This document shows positions 28,083 to 37,389 of a stretch of DNA of 64,000 bases, piece after piece. Below the pieces are notes generated by a model. That model saw nothing but the letters and a program-made list of their open reading frames with translations. It was not told where the DNA came from and made no database searches. A program made the position numbers and the translations under genes. Origin of the DNA: Candidatus Sulfuricurvum sp. RIFRC-1 (lineage in GTDB: Bacteria; Campylobacterota; Campylobacteria; Campylobacterales; Sulfurimonadaceae); the NCBI RefSeq assembly GCF_000310245.1, contig NC_020505.1, forward strand, positions 62,001 through 126,000. The letters run 5' to 3'. How positions within the stretch are numbered: position 1 is the first letter of the stretch; every line of letters begins with the position of its first letter.

Positions 28083-28637
28083 ATGAAAACATTTATCTAT
28101 CCTGAAATGATGACCCATGTTGCGATGTGTACCCATAAAAATCCCCGTACGGTGATGGTGCTGAGCACTCAAAGCGATCTTCTTAAAACAGAAATGGCAC
28201 GTTATCGTGACACAGAATCGGTGTATGTCGATACCAATAATCTATTGAACGGACTCCGCGAGCAAGCGGATAAAAGTATCGATGTGTTACTTTTGGATAC
28301 GCTGAGCGATGATAGTGCTGTATTCGCCCATGCTAACCGTATTTTAAAAGAAGATGCTTTGATGGTGTGTAAGCATCCTGCGCTGGATGATGTGAGTGCT
28401 AATACCAAACTCATGCAGATTTTAGGAAACTATTTTAAAATTATTATGCCGTATCATCTCGAAGATGGTTCTACCCTCTTGCTTTGCTCAAAAGAGTATC
28501 ATCCGACGGCTGATTTAATTTTACAACGCAGTGATTTGCTAGAGGGTCATCAGTATTACAACTGCGATGTCCATATCGCTGCTTTTGCTATGCCGCAATA
28601 TGTTCGAAAAAATTACCTCGGAATTATTCGTAACTAA
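28083..28637 (+). CDS. speE: Spermidine synthase-like protein, short form
   Basis: A 184-residue protein. Its C-terminal part reads YYNCDVHIAAFAMPQYVRKNY, strongly like the end of H. pylori SpeE. It also has DVLLLDTL and LKEDALMVCKHP, the methyltransferase-like core. It lacks the roughly 75-residue N-terminal strand domain of the 262-residue H. pylori protein. A stop codon 16-18 bases upstream in frame shows the short form is genuine. Canonical active-site residues of aminopropyltransferases are not clear, so polyamine synthesis activity is uncertain. Confidence 0.6.
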   Translation: MKTFIYPEMMTHVAMCTHKNPRTVMVLSTQSDLLKTEMARYRDTESVYVDTNNLLNGLREQADKSIDVLLLDTLSDDSAVFAHANRILKEDALMVCKHPALDDVSANTKLMQILGNYFKIIMPYHLEDGSTLLLCSKEYHPTADLILQRSDLLEGHQYYNCDVHIAAFAMPQYVRKNYLGIIRN

Positions 28638-28664
28638 TGGCATTTGAATATCATTTTTTTTATC

Positions 28665-28725
28665 ACGCCATCGGAACCCGTCCCGATAGCTACTCTAACA
28701 CTAAGTTCTCCTCGGCGGAGAGCCC
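28665..28725. repeat. Intergenic repeat family A, copy 1
   Basis: It begins ACGCCATCGGAAC, continues CGTCCCGAT and GCTAC...TAACACT, and ends in a hairpin TTCTCC-TCGGC-GGAGAG. About 80 percent of it matches copy 2 at 30286-30348. It lies between the speE-like gene and coaE. Confidence 0.7.
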
Positions 28726-28758
28726 ACGCGCAGTAAAACCGCGCTATTCGAGATAATT

Positions 28759-29367
28759 ATGGCTTTTGAATATGCTATCGCACTCACGGGAGGGATTGCA
28801 ACGGGGAAAAGTACCGTTGCTTCATTGCTCGGGTTAAACGGTCTTCGCATCATCGATGCTGATACGATTGCTCACCGTATTTTGGATGAAAACAGTTCTT
28901 GGGTAGCGGAACGATTTGGGTCAGAATTTGTCAAAAACTCTAAAGTGGATCGTCCTGCCTTGGGCAAAATAGTTTTTGCCGATCCTAAAGCGAAAAAAGA
29001 GCTCGAAAGTTTTCTCCATCCGAAAATCCGTGCCGCCATCGAAGAGCAAAGCGAAAAACAAGACCGCCTCAAATACCCGTATCTGATCGATATCCCCCTC
29101 TTTTTTGAGACATCTTCGTATCCGATCAAAAACTCAGTGGTCGTCTATACTCCTAAAACATTGCAGTTAGAGCGATTTATGAAACGCAACGGTTTCTCCG
29201 AAGAGGAGTCTTTGCGCCGCATCGAAAGTCAGATGGATATCGATGAGAAAAAATCGCGCGCGACATGGGTAATCGATAACTCCTCTAATCTTAAACATTT
29301 GCAGAAAGAGTGTGAGCAGTTTGTTGATAGTATTAAATTGCTTTATCCCGCTCCAAAAATAAATTAA
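28759..29367 (+). CDS. coaE: Dephospho-CoA kinase
   Basis: A 202-residue P-loop kinase for the last step of coenzyme A synthesis. Walker A is GGIATGKST at residues 11-19, followed by the family motif RIIDADTIAHRIL. Later regions include LIDIPLFFE and a lid-like ERFMKRNGFSEEESLRRI. It is preceded by repeat A and followed by palindromic repeats, so it is probably a single transcription unit with dapF downstream. Confidence 0.93.
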   Translation: MAFEYAIALTGGIATGKSTVASLLGLNGLRIIDADTIAHRILDENSSWVAERFGSEFVKNSKVDRPALGKIVFADPKAKKELESFLHPKIRAAIEEQSEKQDRLKYPYLIDIPLFFETSSYPIKNSVVVYTPKTLQLERFMKRNGFSEEESLRRIESQMDIDEKKSRATWVIDNSSNLKHLQKECEQFVDSIKLLYPAPKIN

Positions 29368-29390
29368 CTTTCTTGTATAACTTCTAAATT

Positions 29391-29486
29391 AGATTCCGAA
29401 TCGAGTTCGGAATGACGAGGATGTTGAGCTTTTGTCATCTAACAAGGTTGTTTGATTTTTGTCATCCTGAACTTGATTCAGGATCT
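29391..29486. repeat. Palindromic repeat family B, oppositely oriented pair
   Basis: 29391-29416 folds as ATTCCGAA-TCGAG-TTCGGAAT. 29461-29486 folds as ATCCTGAA-CTTGA-TTCAGGAT. The second copy is in the opposite orientation to the first. The same pair recurs at 36250-36317. This is a REP/BIME-like arrangement between coaE and dapF. Confidence 0.75.
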
Positions 29487-29535
29487 AGGTTTCCTATTAT
29501 ATAATTCAATAAAGACTTATCAAGAGGATATCTTC

Positions 29536-30285
29536 ATGCTCCAAATTGCTAAATACTGTGCCAGCGGCAACGATTTTGTCATCTTTCATGCCTTTCACGG
29601 GGCAGATCGCTCAGGGCTTGCACGAACTCTCTGTGATCGTCAAAACGGTATTGGAGCGGATGGCTTAATTGTTGTTCTTCCTCATGAACAGTATGATTTC
29701 GAGTGGGAATTTTACAATGCAGACGGTTCTACCGCATCAATGTGCGGAAACGGAAGCCGCGCATGCGCTCATTACGCGTATCGTTTTGGATTAGCTCATG
29801 AGTCAATGGAATTTTTAACGGGTGCAGGGGTGATAAAAGCTACTGTGGAGGGGGATATGGTTCAGAGTGATCTAACCCCTCCGCTGGTGATTAATGACGC
29901 GATTTCAGAGCATGAGATGAGATGGTGGCTGATCGATACCGGCGTTCCTCATCTCGTGACATTTGATGCGGATATGGAACATTTTAATATTGCGATGGCG
30001 AGAGAGCTTCGCCACAAATATAATGCTAATGTCAATATTGCTCGTGTAGAGAGCAACGGTGCTATTCATGTCCGTACCTATGAGCGCGGTGTTGAAGATG
30101 AGACATTAGCGTGCGGAACAGGGATGGCAGCGTGTTTTTATCGTGCTTCCATCGAGGGATTGGTTGCGGATAATGCTCGTGTTTATCCTAAAAGCGGAGA
30201 AACGCTCTATTTAGGGTTTGATGAGGGAACGATTACGTTCAAAGGGGAAGTCAAAGGGGTTTTTGAAACCTACTGGAGATTTTAA
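29536..30285 (+). CDS. dapF: Diaminopimelate epimerase
   Basis: A 249-residue enzyme that converts LL-DAP to meso-DAP for peptidoglycan and lysine. The two catalytic Cys sit in ASMCGNGSRACAH (Cys70) and LACGTGMAACF. The substrate-binding GNDFVIF and GIGADGL are at the N-terminus. The start at 29536 was chosen over 29452 because the upstream extension is translated repeat DNA and MLQIAKYCASGND is the normal family start. GAGGA lies about nine bases ahead. Confidence 0.94.
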   Translation: MLQIAKYCASGNDFVIFHAFHGADRSGLARTLCDRQNGIGADGLIVVLPHEQYDFEWEFYNADGSTASMCGNGSRACAHYAYRFGLAHESMEFLTGAGVIKATVEGDMVQSDLTPPLVINDAISEHEMRWWLIDTGVPHLVTFDADMEHFNIAMARELRHKYNANVNIARVESNGAIHVRTYERGVEDETLACGTGMAACFYRASIEGLVADNARVYPKSGETLYLGFDEGTITFKGEVKGVFETYWRF

Positions 30286-30348
30286 ACGCCATCGGAACGC
30301 GTCCCGATTGGCTACGTTAACACTGGGTTTCCTTCGGCAGGAAGCCCA
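30286..30348. repeat. Intergenic repeat family A, copy 2
   Basis: A second copy of the element at 28665-28725, in the same orientation. It ends in a 10-base stem TGGGTTTCCT / AGGAAGCCCA with a TCGGC loop. It directly follows the dapF stop. Confidence 0.7.
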
Positions 30349-30368
30349 AAATCGCTTGTGATTTTTTT
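30348..30368. terminator. Terminator between convergent dapF and prfA
   Basis: AAAATC pairs with GATTTT around GCTTGT and is followed by TTT on the plus strand. On the minus strand the A-rich side gives a matching U-run after the stem. The T-run overlaps the prfA stop codon. Confidence 0.5.
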
Positions 30369-31434
30369 ATAAACCCGCTCTCTCCATAATCTGCGCCTGA
30401 GTATCGGCAATTAACGGTTCGATAATATCGTCCATCAATCCCCCCTGCATAATCTCTTCGAGACGATAAAGGGTGAGGGTAATACGGTGATCGGAGATGC
30501 GATTTTGAGGGTAGTTGTAGGTACGGATACGTCCACTGCGATCTCCGGTTCCTACTTGATCTTTACGCTCCGACATCTCTTTTTCTTTTGCCTCTTGCAT
30601 TTGCATATCATAAATACGCGCTTTGAGGATTTGCATCGCTTTATCTTTATTTTTATGCTGCGATTTTTGATCTTGGTTAGTGACGACGATACCGGTCGGG
30701 AGGTGGGTAATACGTACGGCAGAGTCGGTCGTATTGACACTTTGCCCTCCTGATCCGCTTGAGCGCATAACGTCGATTTTGAGATCATTTTCATTGATAA
30801 TGACTTCAACATCATCGACTTCCGGCATCACGGCAACGGTAATGGCTGAGGTATGAACCCGTCCTTGGGACTCGGTAGCCGGGACGCGCTGAACGCGGTG
30901 AGTTCCCGCCTCGTATTTGAGACGTGAGTAAACCTGTTCCCCTTTAATGAGGGCGATGATCTCTTTAAATCCGCCTGCATCGGAGGGACTGCTACTCATC
31001 AGCTCGATTTTCCACCCCTTTACATCGGCGTAACGGACATAGGCATTGAACAAATCCCCGACAAAAATCGCCGCTTCATCTCCACCCGTTCCGGCACGCA
31101 ATTCGATATAAATGTTTCGTTTGTCATTGGGGTTGCTTGGGATGAGGAGTTTTTTGATCTCGTCCTCGAGAGGTTCAACCATCGGCTCTAATGATCGTAA
31201 CTCCTCTTTGGCAAGCTCTCCGAGTTCTGCATCAAACGCGAGCGATTTGTTCTCTTCAATATCATCGAGGAGTTTTTTGTACTCAGTCGCTTTGCTAACA
31301 ATGGCTTGGATAGAAGATTGCTCTTTCGAGAGATCGGTCATTCGTTTGATATCATTGCCGATATCGGGAGAACTCAAAAGTTCGGTTAATTCGTTATAAC
31401 GGTTGATAAAAGGGGTGAGTTTGTCGGATAACAT
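30367..31434 (-). CDS. prfA: Peptide chain release factor 1
   Basis: A 355-residue RF1. The stop-codon recognition tripeptide is PAT at residues 185-187, which marks RF1 rather than RF2. The catalytic GGQ is at 229-231 in [14 protein letters not shown]. It releases peptides at UAA and UAG. It follows rpsT on the minus strand by 64 bases. No frameshift signal is present. Confidence 0.97.
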   Translation of the reverse strand: MLSDKLTPFINRYNELTELLSSPDIGNDIKRMTDLSKEQSSIQAIVSKATEYKKLLDDIEENKSLAFDAELGELAKEELRSLEPMVEPLEDEIKKLLIPSNPNDKRNIYIELRAGTGGDEAAIFVGDLFNAYVRYADVKGWKIELMSSSPSDAGGFKEIIALIKGEQVYSRLKYEAGTHRVQRVPATESQGRVHTSAITVAVMPEVDDVEVIINENDLKIDVMRSSGSGGQSVNTTDSAVRITHLPTGIVVTNQDQKSQHKNKDKAMQILKARIYDMQMQEAKEKEMSERKDQVGTGDRSGRIRTYNYPQNRISDHRITLTLYRLEEIMQGGLMDDIIEPLIADTQAQIMERAGL

Positions 31435-31498
31435 AAGTGTGTCCTAAAAGAGGCGTTTTGAGAAAATTAAAGAAGGAATTTTGCCCTGAGGGCAAAAA

Positions 31499-31765
31499 TT
31501 AGGCTGCGATTGCGTTAACAGCGAGGTGAAGACGGCTAACTTTACGTGCAGCAGTCTCTTTTTTCAAGACACCTTTGCTTACATATTTATGAAGGTTAGC
31601 GTTAGCGATAACAAGAGCAGCTTTCGCTTCTTCTTTGTTTCCTGCATCTACGGCAGTACGAACTGCTTTAACAATGTTTTTAATACGTGTGCGATAGAAT
31701 CGGTTGCGTTCTGTACGCTTTTCCGTCTGACGGATACGTTTCAATGCTGACTTATGGTTTGCCAT
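31499..31765 (-). CDS. rpsT: 30S ribosomal protein S20
   Basis: An 88-residue basic protein starting [21 protein letters not shown], with a C-terminal [21 protein letters not shown]. It binds 16S rRNA in the small subunit. A clear AAGGA-type site precedes it. It is placed just ahead of prfA, as in related genomes. Confidence 0.97.
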   Translation of the reverse strand: MANHKSALKRIRQTEKRTERNRFYRTRIKNIVKAVRTAVDAGNKEEAKAALVIANANLHKYVSKGVLKKETAARKVSRLHLAVNAIAA

Positions 31766-31891
31766 GGCATTTATCCTTGTCGAATTTTTTTTAGGGTAGA
31801 ATACTACCTTAAAGATAATTAAATTTAAGTTAAATTTTATGGATTATCTCTCAAAAGCTTGAAAATTATGGTAAAAAGGAAATAAATTATA

Positions 31892-33232
31892 ATGAAACTC
31901 TTTGGAACCGACGGAGTACGCGGTGAAGCGGGCTCGTTTTTAACGGCAGAATTGGCGATGCGTGTAGCGATGGCGGCCGGGATTTATTTCAGTGAGCATT
32001 CCCGAACCAAAAAAATTTTAGTGGGGAAAGATACACGGCGCAGTGGCTATATGATTGAAAATGCGATTGTGACCGGCCTTACCGCAGTAGGATATGACGT
32101 CGTTCAAATCGGTCCGATGCCAACTCCTGCAATTGCTTTTTTGACGCTGAATATGCGGTGTGATGCTGGGATTATGATTTCAGCAAGCCACAATCCCTAC
32201 GAAGACAACGGAATCAAATTTTTCGATGCCCAAGGTAATAAACTCTCCGAAGAGATTGAAGCTCAGATCGAAGCAATTGCCCACGATAAAGCCCGCCTTG
32301 AAGAAGGTCAGGTCACAGGCAAAAAAATCGGAAGTGCAAAACGGATCGATGACGTTATCGGCCGCTACATTGTTCAACTCAAAAACTCATTCAGTCGAGA
32401 ATTAACCCTTCAAGGGTTACGTATTGTTTTGGATACGGCTAACGGAGCAGGGTATAAAGTGGGACCGACGGTGCTTGAAGAACTCGGTGCCGAAGTGATC
32501 GTATTGCACGATAAACCCAACGGATTTAATATCAATGAAGGGTGCGGAGCACTGCATACCAAAGATTTGCGTGAAGCGGTCAAACAGTACCGTGCCGATA
32601 TCGGTTTGGCGCTCGATGGAGATGCTGACCGCCTTATCGTTGTGGATGAAAATGGTGATGAAGTGGACGGCGATCAGATTCTTGGAGCACTGGGGCTGTT
32701 TTTGCATCGCACCGGACAGCTTAAAGGGGGCGGGATTGTCTCTACCGTCATGAGTAATCAAGCGTTAGAAGATACGATGAATGAGAACGGTTTGAAACTC
32801 TTCCGCTCTAATGTCGGCGATAAATACGTTTTGGAAGTAATGCGTGAAAACGGGATTAATTTCGGTGGAGAGCAAAGCGGTCATATCATTTTGCACGATT
32901 ACGCTAAAACGGGTGACGGACTGGTAAGCGCATTGCAGATTTTGGCACTGCTGCTGACCTCCGCGCAAAAAGCAAGTAAAGTGCTTCGTCCATTTAAGCT
33001 TTATCCGCAAAAACTGGTGAATATTAAAGTCAAAACGAAAAAACCGCTCGATCAAATCAAAGGGCTGGATGAAAAACTGAAAGAAATCGAAGCTGCACAT
33101 ATGCGTCATCTGATCCGATATTCGGGTACAGAGAATAAACTTCGTATTTTATTAGAGGGCAAAGATGCCAAAGTGATGGAAAAAGCGATGGAGAAACTCG
33201 TAGGCTTTTTTGAGAAGGTCTTGAATGGTTAG
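31892..33232 (+). CDS. glmM: Phosphoglucosamine mutase
   Basis: A 446-residue alpha-D-phosphohexomutase. The phosphoserine loop is [16 protein letters not shown], with Ser99 as the phosphorylated residue. The metal loop is [13 protein letters not shown], the sugar loop is GGEQSGHII, and the phosphate-binding region is [16 protein letters not shown]. It turns glucosamine-6-phosphate into glucosamine-1-phosphate for cell-wall precursors. It overlaps lspA by 8 bases. Confidence 0.96.
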   Translation: MKLFGTDGVRGEAGSFLTAELAMRVAMAAGIYFSEHSRTKKILVGKDTRRSGYMIENAIVTGLTAVGYDVVQIGPMPTPAIAFLTLNMRCDAGIMISASHNPYEDNGIKFFDAQGNKLSEEIEAQIEAIAHDKARLEEGQVTGKKIGSAKRIDDVIGRYIVQLKNSFSRELTLQGLRIVLDTANGAGYKVGPTVLEELGAEVIVLHDKPNGFNINEGCGALHTKDLREAVKQYRADIGLALDGDADRLIVVDENGDEVDGDQILGALGLFLHRTGQLKGGGIVSTVMSNQALEDTMNENGLKLFRSNVGDKYVLEVMRENGINFGGEQSGHIILHDYAKTGDGLVSALQILALLLTSAQKASKVLRPFKLYPQKLVNIKVKTKKPLDQIKGLDEKLKEIEAAHMRHLIRYSGTENKLRILLEGKDAKVMEKAMEKLVGFFEKVLNG

Positions 33233-33668
33233 ATCGATTGTCATCTTATTGTTGGTAATGAGCAGTGCTTTGCTCATCGATCAAGCGATAAAATCGATTT
33301 TTTTAGGCGGGTTTCGACTTTATTCTCCCTATATCGATCTGATTTTAGTTTTTAATAAAGGGGTTGCTTTTTCAATGTTTGCTTTTTTAGAGGGAGCATT
33401 GAAATGGATACAGCTCGTTTTATTAGCCGGTGTCATCGGCTATACTCTCTGGCTGAAAAGAACATGCTACCTGATCCCTGTCGGTATTTTGGCAGGTGCA
33501 GGATTCTCGAATGTAGCAGATCGTTTTATGCATGGCGGTGTTGTTGATTATGTTTATTGGCATTACGGATTTAATTTTGCCGTTTTTAACGCAGCCGATG
33601 TGATGATCGATATTGCCGTAGTATGGTTATTGATTTTAAACTTCCGACCGCAGTCGTGTAAGGGTTAA
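33225..33668 (+). CDS. lspA: Lipoprotein signal peptidase
   Basis: A 147-residue inner-membrane aspartyl peptidase with four helices. The catalytic Asp pair is in [17 protein letters not shown] and [12 protein letters not shown]. It cleaves prolipoprotein signal peptides after lipid attachment. Overlap with glmM suggests one operon, as seen in other Campylobacterota. Its substrates include the lipoprotein at 37145-37387. Confidence 0.95.
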   Translation: MVRSIVILLLVMSSALLIDQAIKSIFLGGFRLYSPYIDLILVFNKGVAFSMFAFLEGALKWIQLVLLAGVIGYTLWLKRTCYLIPVGILAGAGFSNVADRFMHGGVVDYVYWHYGFNFAVFNAADVMIDIAVVWLLILNFRPQSCKG

Positions 33669-33697
33669 GTGACTTTTAACTTCCACGCGGCTATAAT
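33669..33697 (+). promoter_or_regulatory. Promoter of tRNA-Val
   Basis: GTGACT (33669-33674), a 17-base spacer and TATAAT (33692-33697) lie just after the lspA stop. Transcription would start near 33704, about 17 bases ahead of the tRNA. Confidence 0.55.
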
Positions 33698-33720
33698 TTC
33701 GCTCTTGCATTAATTTTGAT

Positions 33721-33796
33721 GGTCTTATAGCTCAGTTGGTAGAGCACTACCTCGACAAGGTAGTGGTCACAGGTTCGAGTCCTGTTGGGACCACCA
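33721..33796 (+). tRNA. tRNA-Val (GAC)
   Basis: A 76-base cloverleaf including an encoded CCA. The acceptor GGTCTTA pairs with TGGGACC (two G-T pairs). The anticodon stem CTACC / GGTAG encloses loop TCGACAA, giving anticodon GAC. The T-arm is ACAGG-TTCGAGT-CCTGT. Confidence 0.95.
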
Positions 33797-33892
33797 TTTC
33801 TCTTTAATTTTCTTCAAAATTTATTTATTTAATCGTAAACCAATCAACAATCCCGTATAATCCGCGATATTTTCTCAACGAGGGACACCCTT

Positions 33893-35701
33893 ATGGATAT
33901 TATTGCACTCAAGCATGATGATCAAATAATCGATTTACAAACGGCAGAAGCACTTGGAATTACGGGTGAAGAGATCGTTTACGACAACTCTCCCGATTCT
34001 CTCGAAGTTCTTCGCCACTCATGTGCGCACTTGATGGCTGAAGCGATCAAGGCACTCTATACCGATGCAAAATTTTTCGTCGGACCGACGGTAAAAGAGG
34101 GTTTTTATTACGATTTCAAAGTAAACGAAACGCTCAATGAAGAAGACTTGAAAACGATCGAAAAAAAGATGCTCGACATTGCCAAAGGCAAAGAGAAGAT
34201 CACCCGTTACGAAATTACCAAAGAGGAAGCTCGCGTTAAATTCGCAAACGACCATTTGAAACAAGCGGTTATGGATCGTATCCCGTCCGAAACCGTAACG
34301 ATCTATAAGCAAGGTGAATTCGAAGACCTTTGCCGTGGGCCTCACTTGCCGAGTGTCGGTTTGATCCGTTATTTTAAGCTTACCAAAATCTCCGGTGCGT
34401 ATCTCGGAGGCGACAGTAAAAACGAAATGTTGACCCGTATCTACGGTATCGCGTTTGCTGACAAAGAGTCACTCAAAGCGTATCTTGATCAAATGGCGGA
34501 AGCCGAAAAACGCGACCACCGCAAAATCGGTGCCGAGATGAAACTTTTCACTTTCCGTGAAGAGGTCGGTGCGGGATTCCCGATCTGGCTCCCTGCGGGT
34601 GCGCGTATGCGTTCACGTTTGGAACAACTCCTTTTCAAAGCCCACCGCAAGCGCGGCTATGAGCCGGTACGCGGTCCAGAGATGTTGCGTAGCGATCTAT
34701 GGAAAGTATCGGGTCACTATCAAAACTACGGTGAAAACATGTATTTCACCCATATCGACGAGTTGGAGTTCGGGGTTAAACCGATGAACTGTGTTGGTCA
34801 TATCAAAGTGTACGAACATGATTTGCATTCGTACCGTGACCTTCCCCTCAAATATTTCGAATACGGGGTGGTACACCGCCATGAAATGACGGGAGCGCTT
34901 CACGGGTTGTTCCGTGTTCGTGAGTTTACCCAAGACGACGCACATATTTTCTGTACGACCGATCAGATCGAACAGCAAATTATCGAAGTTGTCGATTTCG
35001 TTGATAAGATCATGAAAACATTTGAGTTTAACTACAAAATGATGATCTCGACCAAGCCTGAAAAAGCGGTCGGTGATGACGCTGTTTGGGAGATTTCAAC
35101 CAACGCACTCAAGAACGCGATGGATAAAAACAACCTCACCTATGAGATCGATGAGGGGGGCGGAGCGTTTTACGGTCCTAAAATTGATATCAAAATTACC
35201 GATGCTATCGGACGTGAATGGCAGTGCGGAACGATCCAGCTCGATTTCAATCTTCCGGCGCGGTTTGAGCTCGAATACAACGGCGAAGAGAATGTTAAAA
35301 TTCAACCTGTAATGATTCACCGCGCAATTTTAGGTTCTTTTGAGCGATTTGTTGGTATATTGACGGAGCATTACGCTGGGGAGTTCCCGATGTTTATCGC
35401 TCCGACGCAGGTTGCAATCGTTCCGATTGCCCCTTCACACGAAGCATACGCACGTGAATTGGCCGATAAATTGATCGATTTGGGTGCCGATTTTGAGATT
35501 TTCGATAAAAATGAAAGTCTTAATAAACGTATCCGTACAGCGGAAAAAGGTCGTGTACCGATGATCATCGTTTTAGGCGATGAAGAGGTAAACAACAAAA
35601 GCATTGCAGTGCGTGATCGCAGGTCACGTGAGCAATACAACCTAAGCGAAGAAAATTTCCTCGCAATGGTTAAACAAAAAATTAATGAGGTACATTTTTG
35701 A
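33893..35701 (+). CDS. thrS: Threonyl-tRNA synthetase
   Basis: A 602-residue class II synthetase. It has a shortened N-terminal TGS-like part and the editing-domain HxxxH in [10 protein letters not shown]. The catalytic domain holds the motif 2 region [28 protein letters not shown] and motif 3 [18 protein letters not shown]-terminal anticodon domain ends the protein. A TATAAT at 33856-33861 and a GAGGG site precede ATG. It is shorter than E. coli ThrS (642). The stop overlaps the infC start. Confidence 0.96.
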   Translation: MDIIALKHDDQIIDLQTAEALGITGEEIVYDNSPDSLEVLRHSCAHLMAEAIKALYTDAKFFVGPTVKEGFYYDFKVNETLNEEDLKTIEKKMLDIAKGKEKITRYEITKEEARVKFANDHLKQAVMDRIPSETVTIYKQGEFEDLCRGPHLPSVGLIRYFKLTKISGAYLGGDSKNEMLTRIYGIAFADKESLKAYLDQMAEAEKRDHRKIGAEMKLFTFREEVGAGFPIWLPAGARMRSRLEQLLFKAHRKRGYEPVRGPEMLRSDLWKVSGHYQNYGENMYFTHIDELEFGVKPMNCVGHIKVYEHDLHSYRDLPLKYFEYGVVHRHEMTGALHGLFRVREFTQDDAHIFCTTDQIEQQIIEVVDFVDKIMKTFEFNYKMMISTKPEKAVGDDAVWEISTNALKNAMDKNNLTYEIDEGGGAFYGPKIDIKITDAIGREWQCGTIQLDFNLPARFELEYNGEENVKIQPVMIHRAILGSFERFVGILTEHYAGEFPMFIAPTQVAIVPIAPSHEAYARELADKLIDLGADFEIFDKNESLNKRIRTAEKGRVPMIIVLGDEEVNNKSIAVRDRRSREQYNLSEENFLAMVKQKINEVHF

Positions 35702-36231
35702 TTAAGAAACAAGACCGAGTCCAAATGAACGAGGATATCCGCGTTCCTGAGGTACGTTGTGTAGTAGATGGTGGTGAAGCATTAGGGATCATTACGATTC
35801 AAGAGGCTATGGCTAAAGCCAACGAACTGGGGCTTGACCTCGTATTGATCTCTCCGGATGCGAAACCGCCGGTTGCAAAGATCATGGACTACGGTAAGTT
35901 TCATTATCAAGAAGAGAAAAAGAAAAAAGAGGCACGCAAAAAGCAGACCAAAGTTGAAGTCAAAGAGATCAAACTTTCGGTCAAAATCGCTGAAAATGAT
36001 GTTAGCTATAAAGTAAAACATGCGCGTGAATTCCTCGAAGAGGGGAAACATGTCCATTTCCGTGTATTCTTACGCGGTCGTGAGATGGCACACCCTGAAG
36101 CTGCTGTTGCGGTTTTACAGCGTGTTTGGCCGATGGTTGAAGATATCGGTATGATGTATAAAACACCTGCTATGGAAGGGCGTTATTGCAATATGATGAT
36201 CCATCCAATCAAAAAAGAAGATAAAAAATAA
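35698..36231 (+). CDS. infC: Translation initiation factor IF-3
   Basis: About 177 residues with the IF3 N-domain ([12 protein letters not shown]...[25 protein letters not shown]), a Lys-rich linker and a C-domain ([23 protein letters not shown]...[10 protein letters not shown]). It discriminates against wrong start codons on 30S subunits. The start is not ATG: either TTG at 35698, overlapping the thrS stop, or ATT at 35701. GAGG at 35687-35690 serves both. Rare infC starts allow autoregulation in other bacteria. The first ATG, at 35725, would cut the conserved N-terminus. Confidence 0.95.
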   Translation: MIKKQDRVQMNEDIRVPEVRCVVDGGEALGIITIQEAMAKANELGLDLVLISPDAKPPVAKIMDYGKFHYQEEKKKKEARKKQTKVEVKEIKLSVKIAENDVSYKVKHAREFLEEGKHVHFRVFLRGREMAHPEAAVAVLQRVWPMVEDIGMMYKTPAMEGRYCNMMIHPIKKEDKK

Positions 36232-36249
36232 AAGATTCTTCTCACATTT

Positions 36250-36317
36250 AGATCCTGAATCAAGTTTGGAATGACTGCGTTACGAGTCAGCGTCATCCTG
36301 AACTCGATTCGGAATCT
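36250..36317. repeat. Palindromic repeat family B, second oppositely oriented pair
   Basis: 36250-36275 and 36292-36317 are diverged copies of the unit seen at 29391-29486, again in opposite orientation, here 16 bases apart. They lie between infC and the rpmI promoter. Confidence 0.75.
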
Positions 36318-36360
36318 AACTTCTAACGATAACAAAACATCAGTAAAAGCTTTTTTATGG

Positions 36361-36366
36361 TATAAT
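36361..36366 (+). promoter_or_regulatory. -10 element of rpmI
   Basis: TATAAT followed by CCGCG, nearly the same context as the thrS -10 at 33856-33861. It gives a leader of about 35 bases to the rpmI ATG. It separates rpmI-rplT from infC. Confidence 0.55.
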
Positions 36367-36407
36367 CCGCGTCTCGTTTAGAGAATTTTTGCGAAAGGAT
36401 CAAGCCG

Positions 36408-36602
36408 ATGCCAAAAATGAAATCAGTAAAAGGGGCGGTTAAACGCTTCAAAGTAAAGAAAAACGGCACGCTCAAACGTGGTTCTGCATTCCGTAGTCAT
36501 ATTTTGACTAAACAAGATGCAGGAACTCGTCGCGGGCAAAAAACACCGAAAGTTGTTGCTGCTGTTGATGCTAAAAACATCAAAAAGATGATCGTAGGCT
36601 AA
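36408..36602 (+). CDS. rpmI: 50S ribosomal protein L35
   Basis: A 64-residue basic protein with the L35 pattern [15 protein letters not shown] and [13 protein letters not shown]. Ribosome site AAAGGA precedes ATG. It is 94 bases ahead of rplT, a larger gap than usual. Confidence 0.96.
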   Translation: MPKMKSVKGAVKRFKVKKNGTLKRGSAFRSHILTKQDAGTRRGQKTPKVVAAVDAKNIKKMIVG

Positions 36603-36696
36603 AACCTATTAACCCTCCAGCGTAACGTTGGGCAAGTCCGCATAGCGGCACCCCGTCATTTATATTTGAAGTGAACCGGGTCAAGAAAGGAAAAAA
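36603..36696 (+). promoter_or_regulatory. Structured rpmI-rplT spacer, possible L20 autoregulation site
   Basis: The 94-base gap contains CCGC-ATA-GCGG (36638-36648), nested inside GGG (36630-36632) and CCCC (36651-36654). AAGAAAGGA lies just before rplT. L20 represses its own operon through an RNA site in other bacteria; this place fits, but no homology was tested. Confidence 0.3.
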
Positions 36697-37050
36697 ATGC
36701 CAAGAGTAAAAACTGGTGTCGTAAGACGCAGACGTCATAAAAAAGTATTGAAACTCGCACGTGGTTTCTACAGTGCACGCCACAAACATTTCCGTAAAGC
36801 GAAAGAGCAACTCGAGCGCTCACTCGTATACGCGTTTCGTGATCGTAAACAGAAAAAACGTGAATTCCGCAAATTGTGGATTATCCGTATCAATGCGGCA
36901 TGCCGCCTAAACGGAATGAGCTATTCAGTATTCATGAACGGCCTTAAACGTGCCAACATCGAACTTGATCGCAAAATCCTTGCTGATTTCGCTATGAACG
37001 ACGCAGCGGCATTTACTGCCCTCACCGCTCAAGCTAAAGCAGCGCTGTAA
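36697..37050 (+). CDS. rplT: 50S ribosomal protein L20
   Basis: A 117-residue basic L20. The start [20 protein letters not shown] and the later [25 protein letters not shown] are typical, as is [18 protein letters not shown]. It assembles early on 23S rRNA and may regulate the operon. It is followed by a hairpin at 37060. Confidence 0.97.
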   Translation: MPRVKTGVVRRRRHKKVLKLARGFYSARHKHFRKAKEQLERSLVYAFRDRKQKKREFRKLWIIRINAACRLNGMSYSVFMNGLKRANIELDRKILADFAMNDAAAFTALTAQAKAAL

Positions 37051-37059
37051 TTCTAAACA

Positions 37060-37097
37060 CTTCGGGGGTAACTCCTCGAAGACTTCTTCTCTTTTTT
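37060..37097 (+). terminator. Hairpin terminator after rplT
   Basis: CTTCGGGGG pairs with CTCCTCGAAG (nine pairs, two G-T). A T-rich stretch follows at 37091-37097. The U-run is a few bases away from the stem, so strength is uncertain. Confidence 0.5.
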
Positions 37098-37144
37098 CAT
37101 ACATCCAAACCTAATTCAAAACGACAAACCGTTCAAAGAACGAT

Positions 37145-37387
37145 TTATTGCTCGATTCTATACCCTTTGTTCTCAAGACATTTTTGACACTCAACTGTGA
37201 TCGGAGCACGTGAAGCTTCAGTAGCTGCTTTGAGATCATAATAGCGGCACTCTTGAAAATCGGCTTTAATACGCTCTTCGGTTTTACCTGCAGGGCATAT
37301 AACACCATTCACAGCAATTTGTTTTTCAGCACATCCGCTGACTAAAAGTGTAACAGTGACAGTAGCAAGAAATAGAGCTTTTTTCAT
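37145..37387 (-). CDS. Small predicted lipoprotein, Cys-rich
   Basis: An 80-residue protein with a type II signal peptide ending in lipobox LVSGC (Cys19). The mature part has four further Cys (VICPAG, QECRYY, VECQKCLEN). No domain is recognised. It follows thyX by two bases on the minus strand. Processing by the LspA encoded at 33225 would be expected. Confidence 0.7.
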   Translation of the reverse strand: MKKALFLATVTVTLLVSGCAEKQIAVNGVICPAGKTEERIKADFQECRYYDLKAATEASRAPITVECQKCLENKGYRIEQ

Positions 37388-37389
37388 AA

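Noticed and set aside
29452-29535. N-terminal extension of dapF from an upstream ATT/ATG
   Set aside because: The extra residues are translated repeat-B DNA, and the family start MLQIAKYCASGND follows a ribosome site at 29536.
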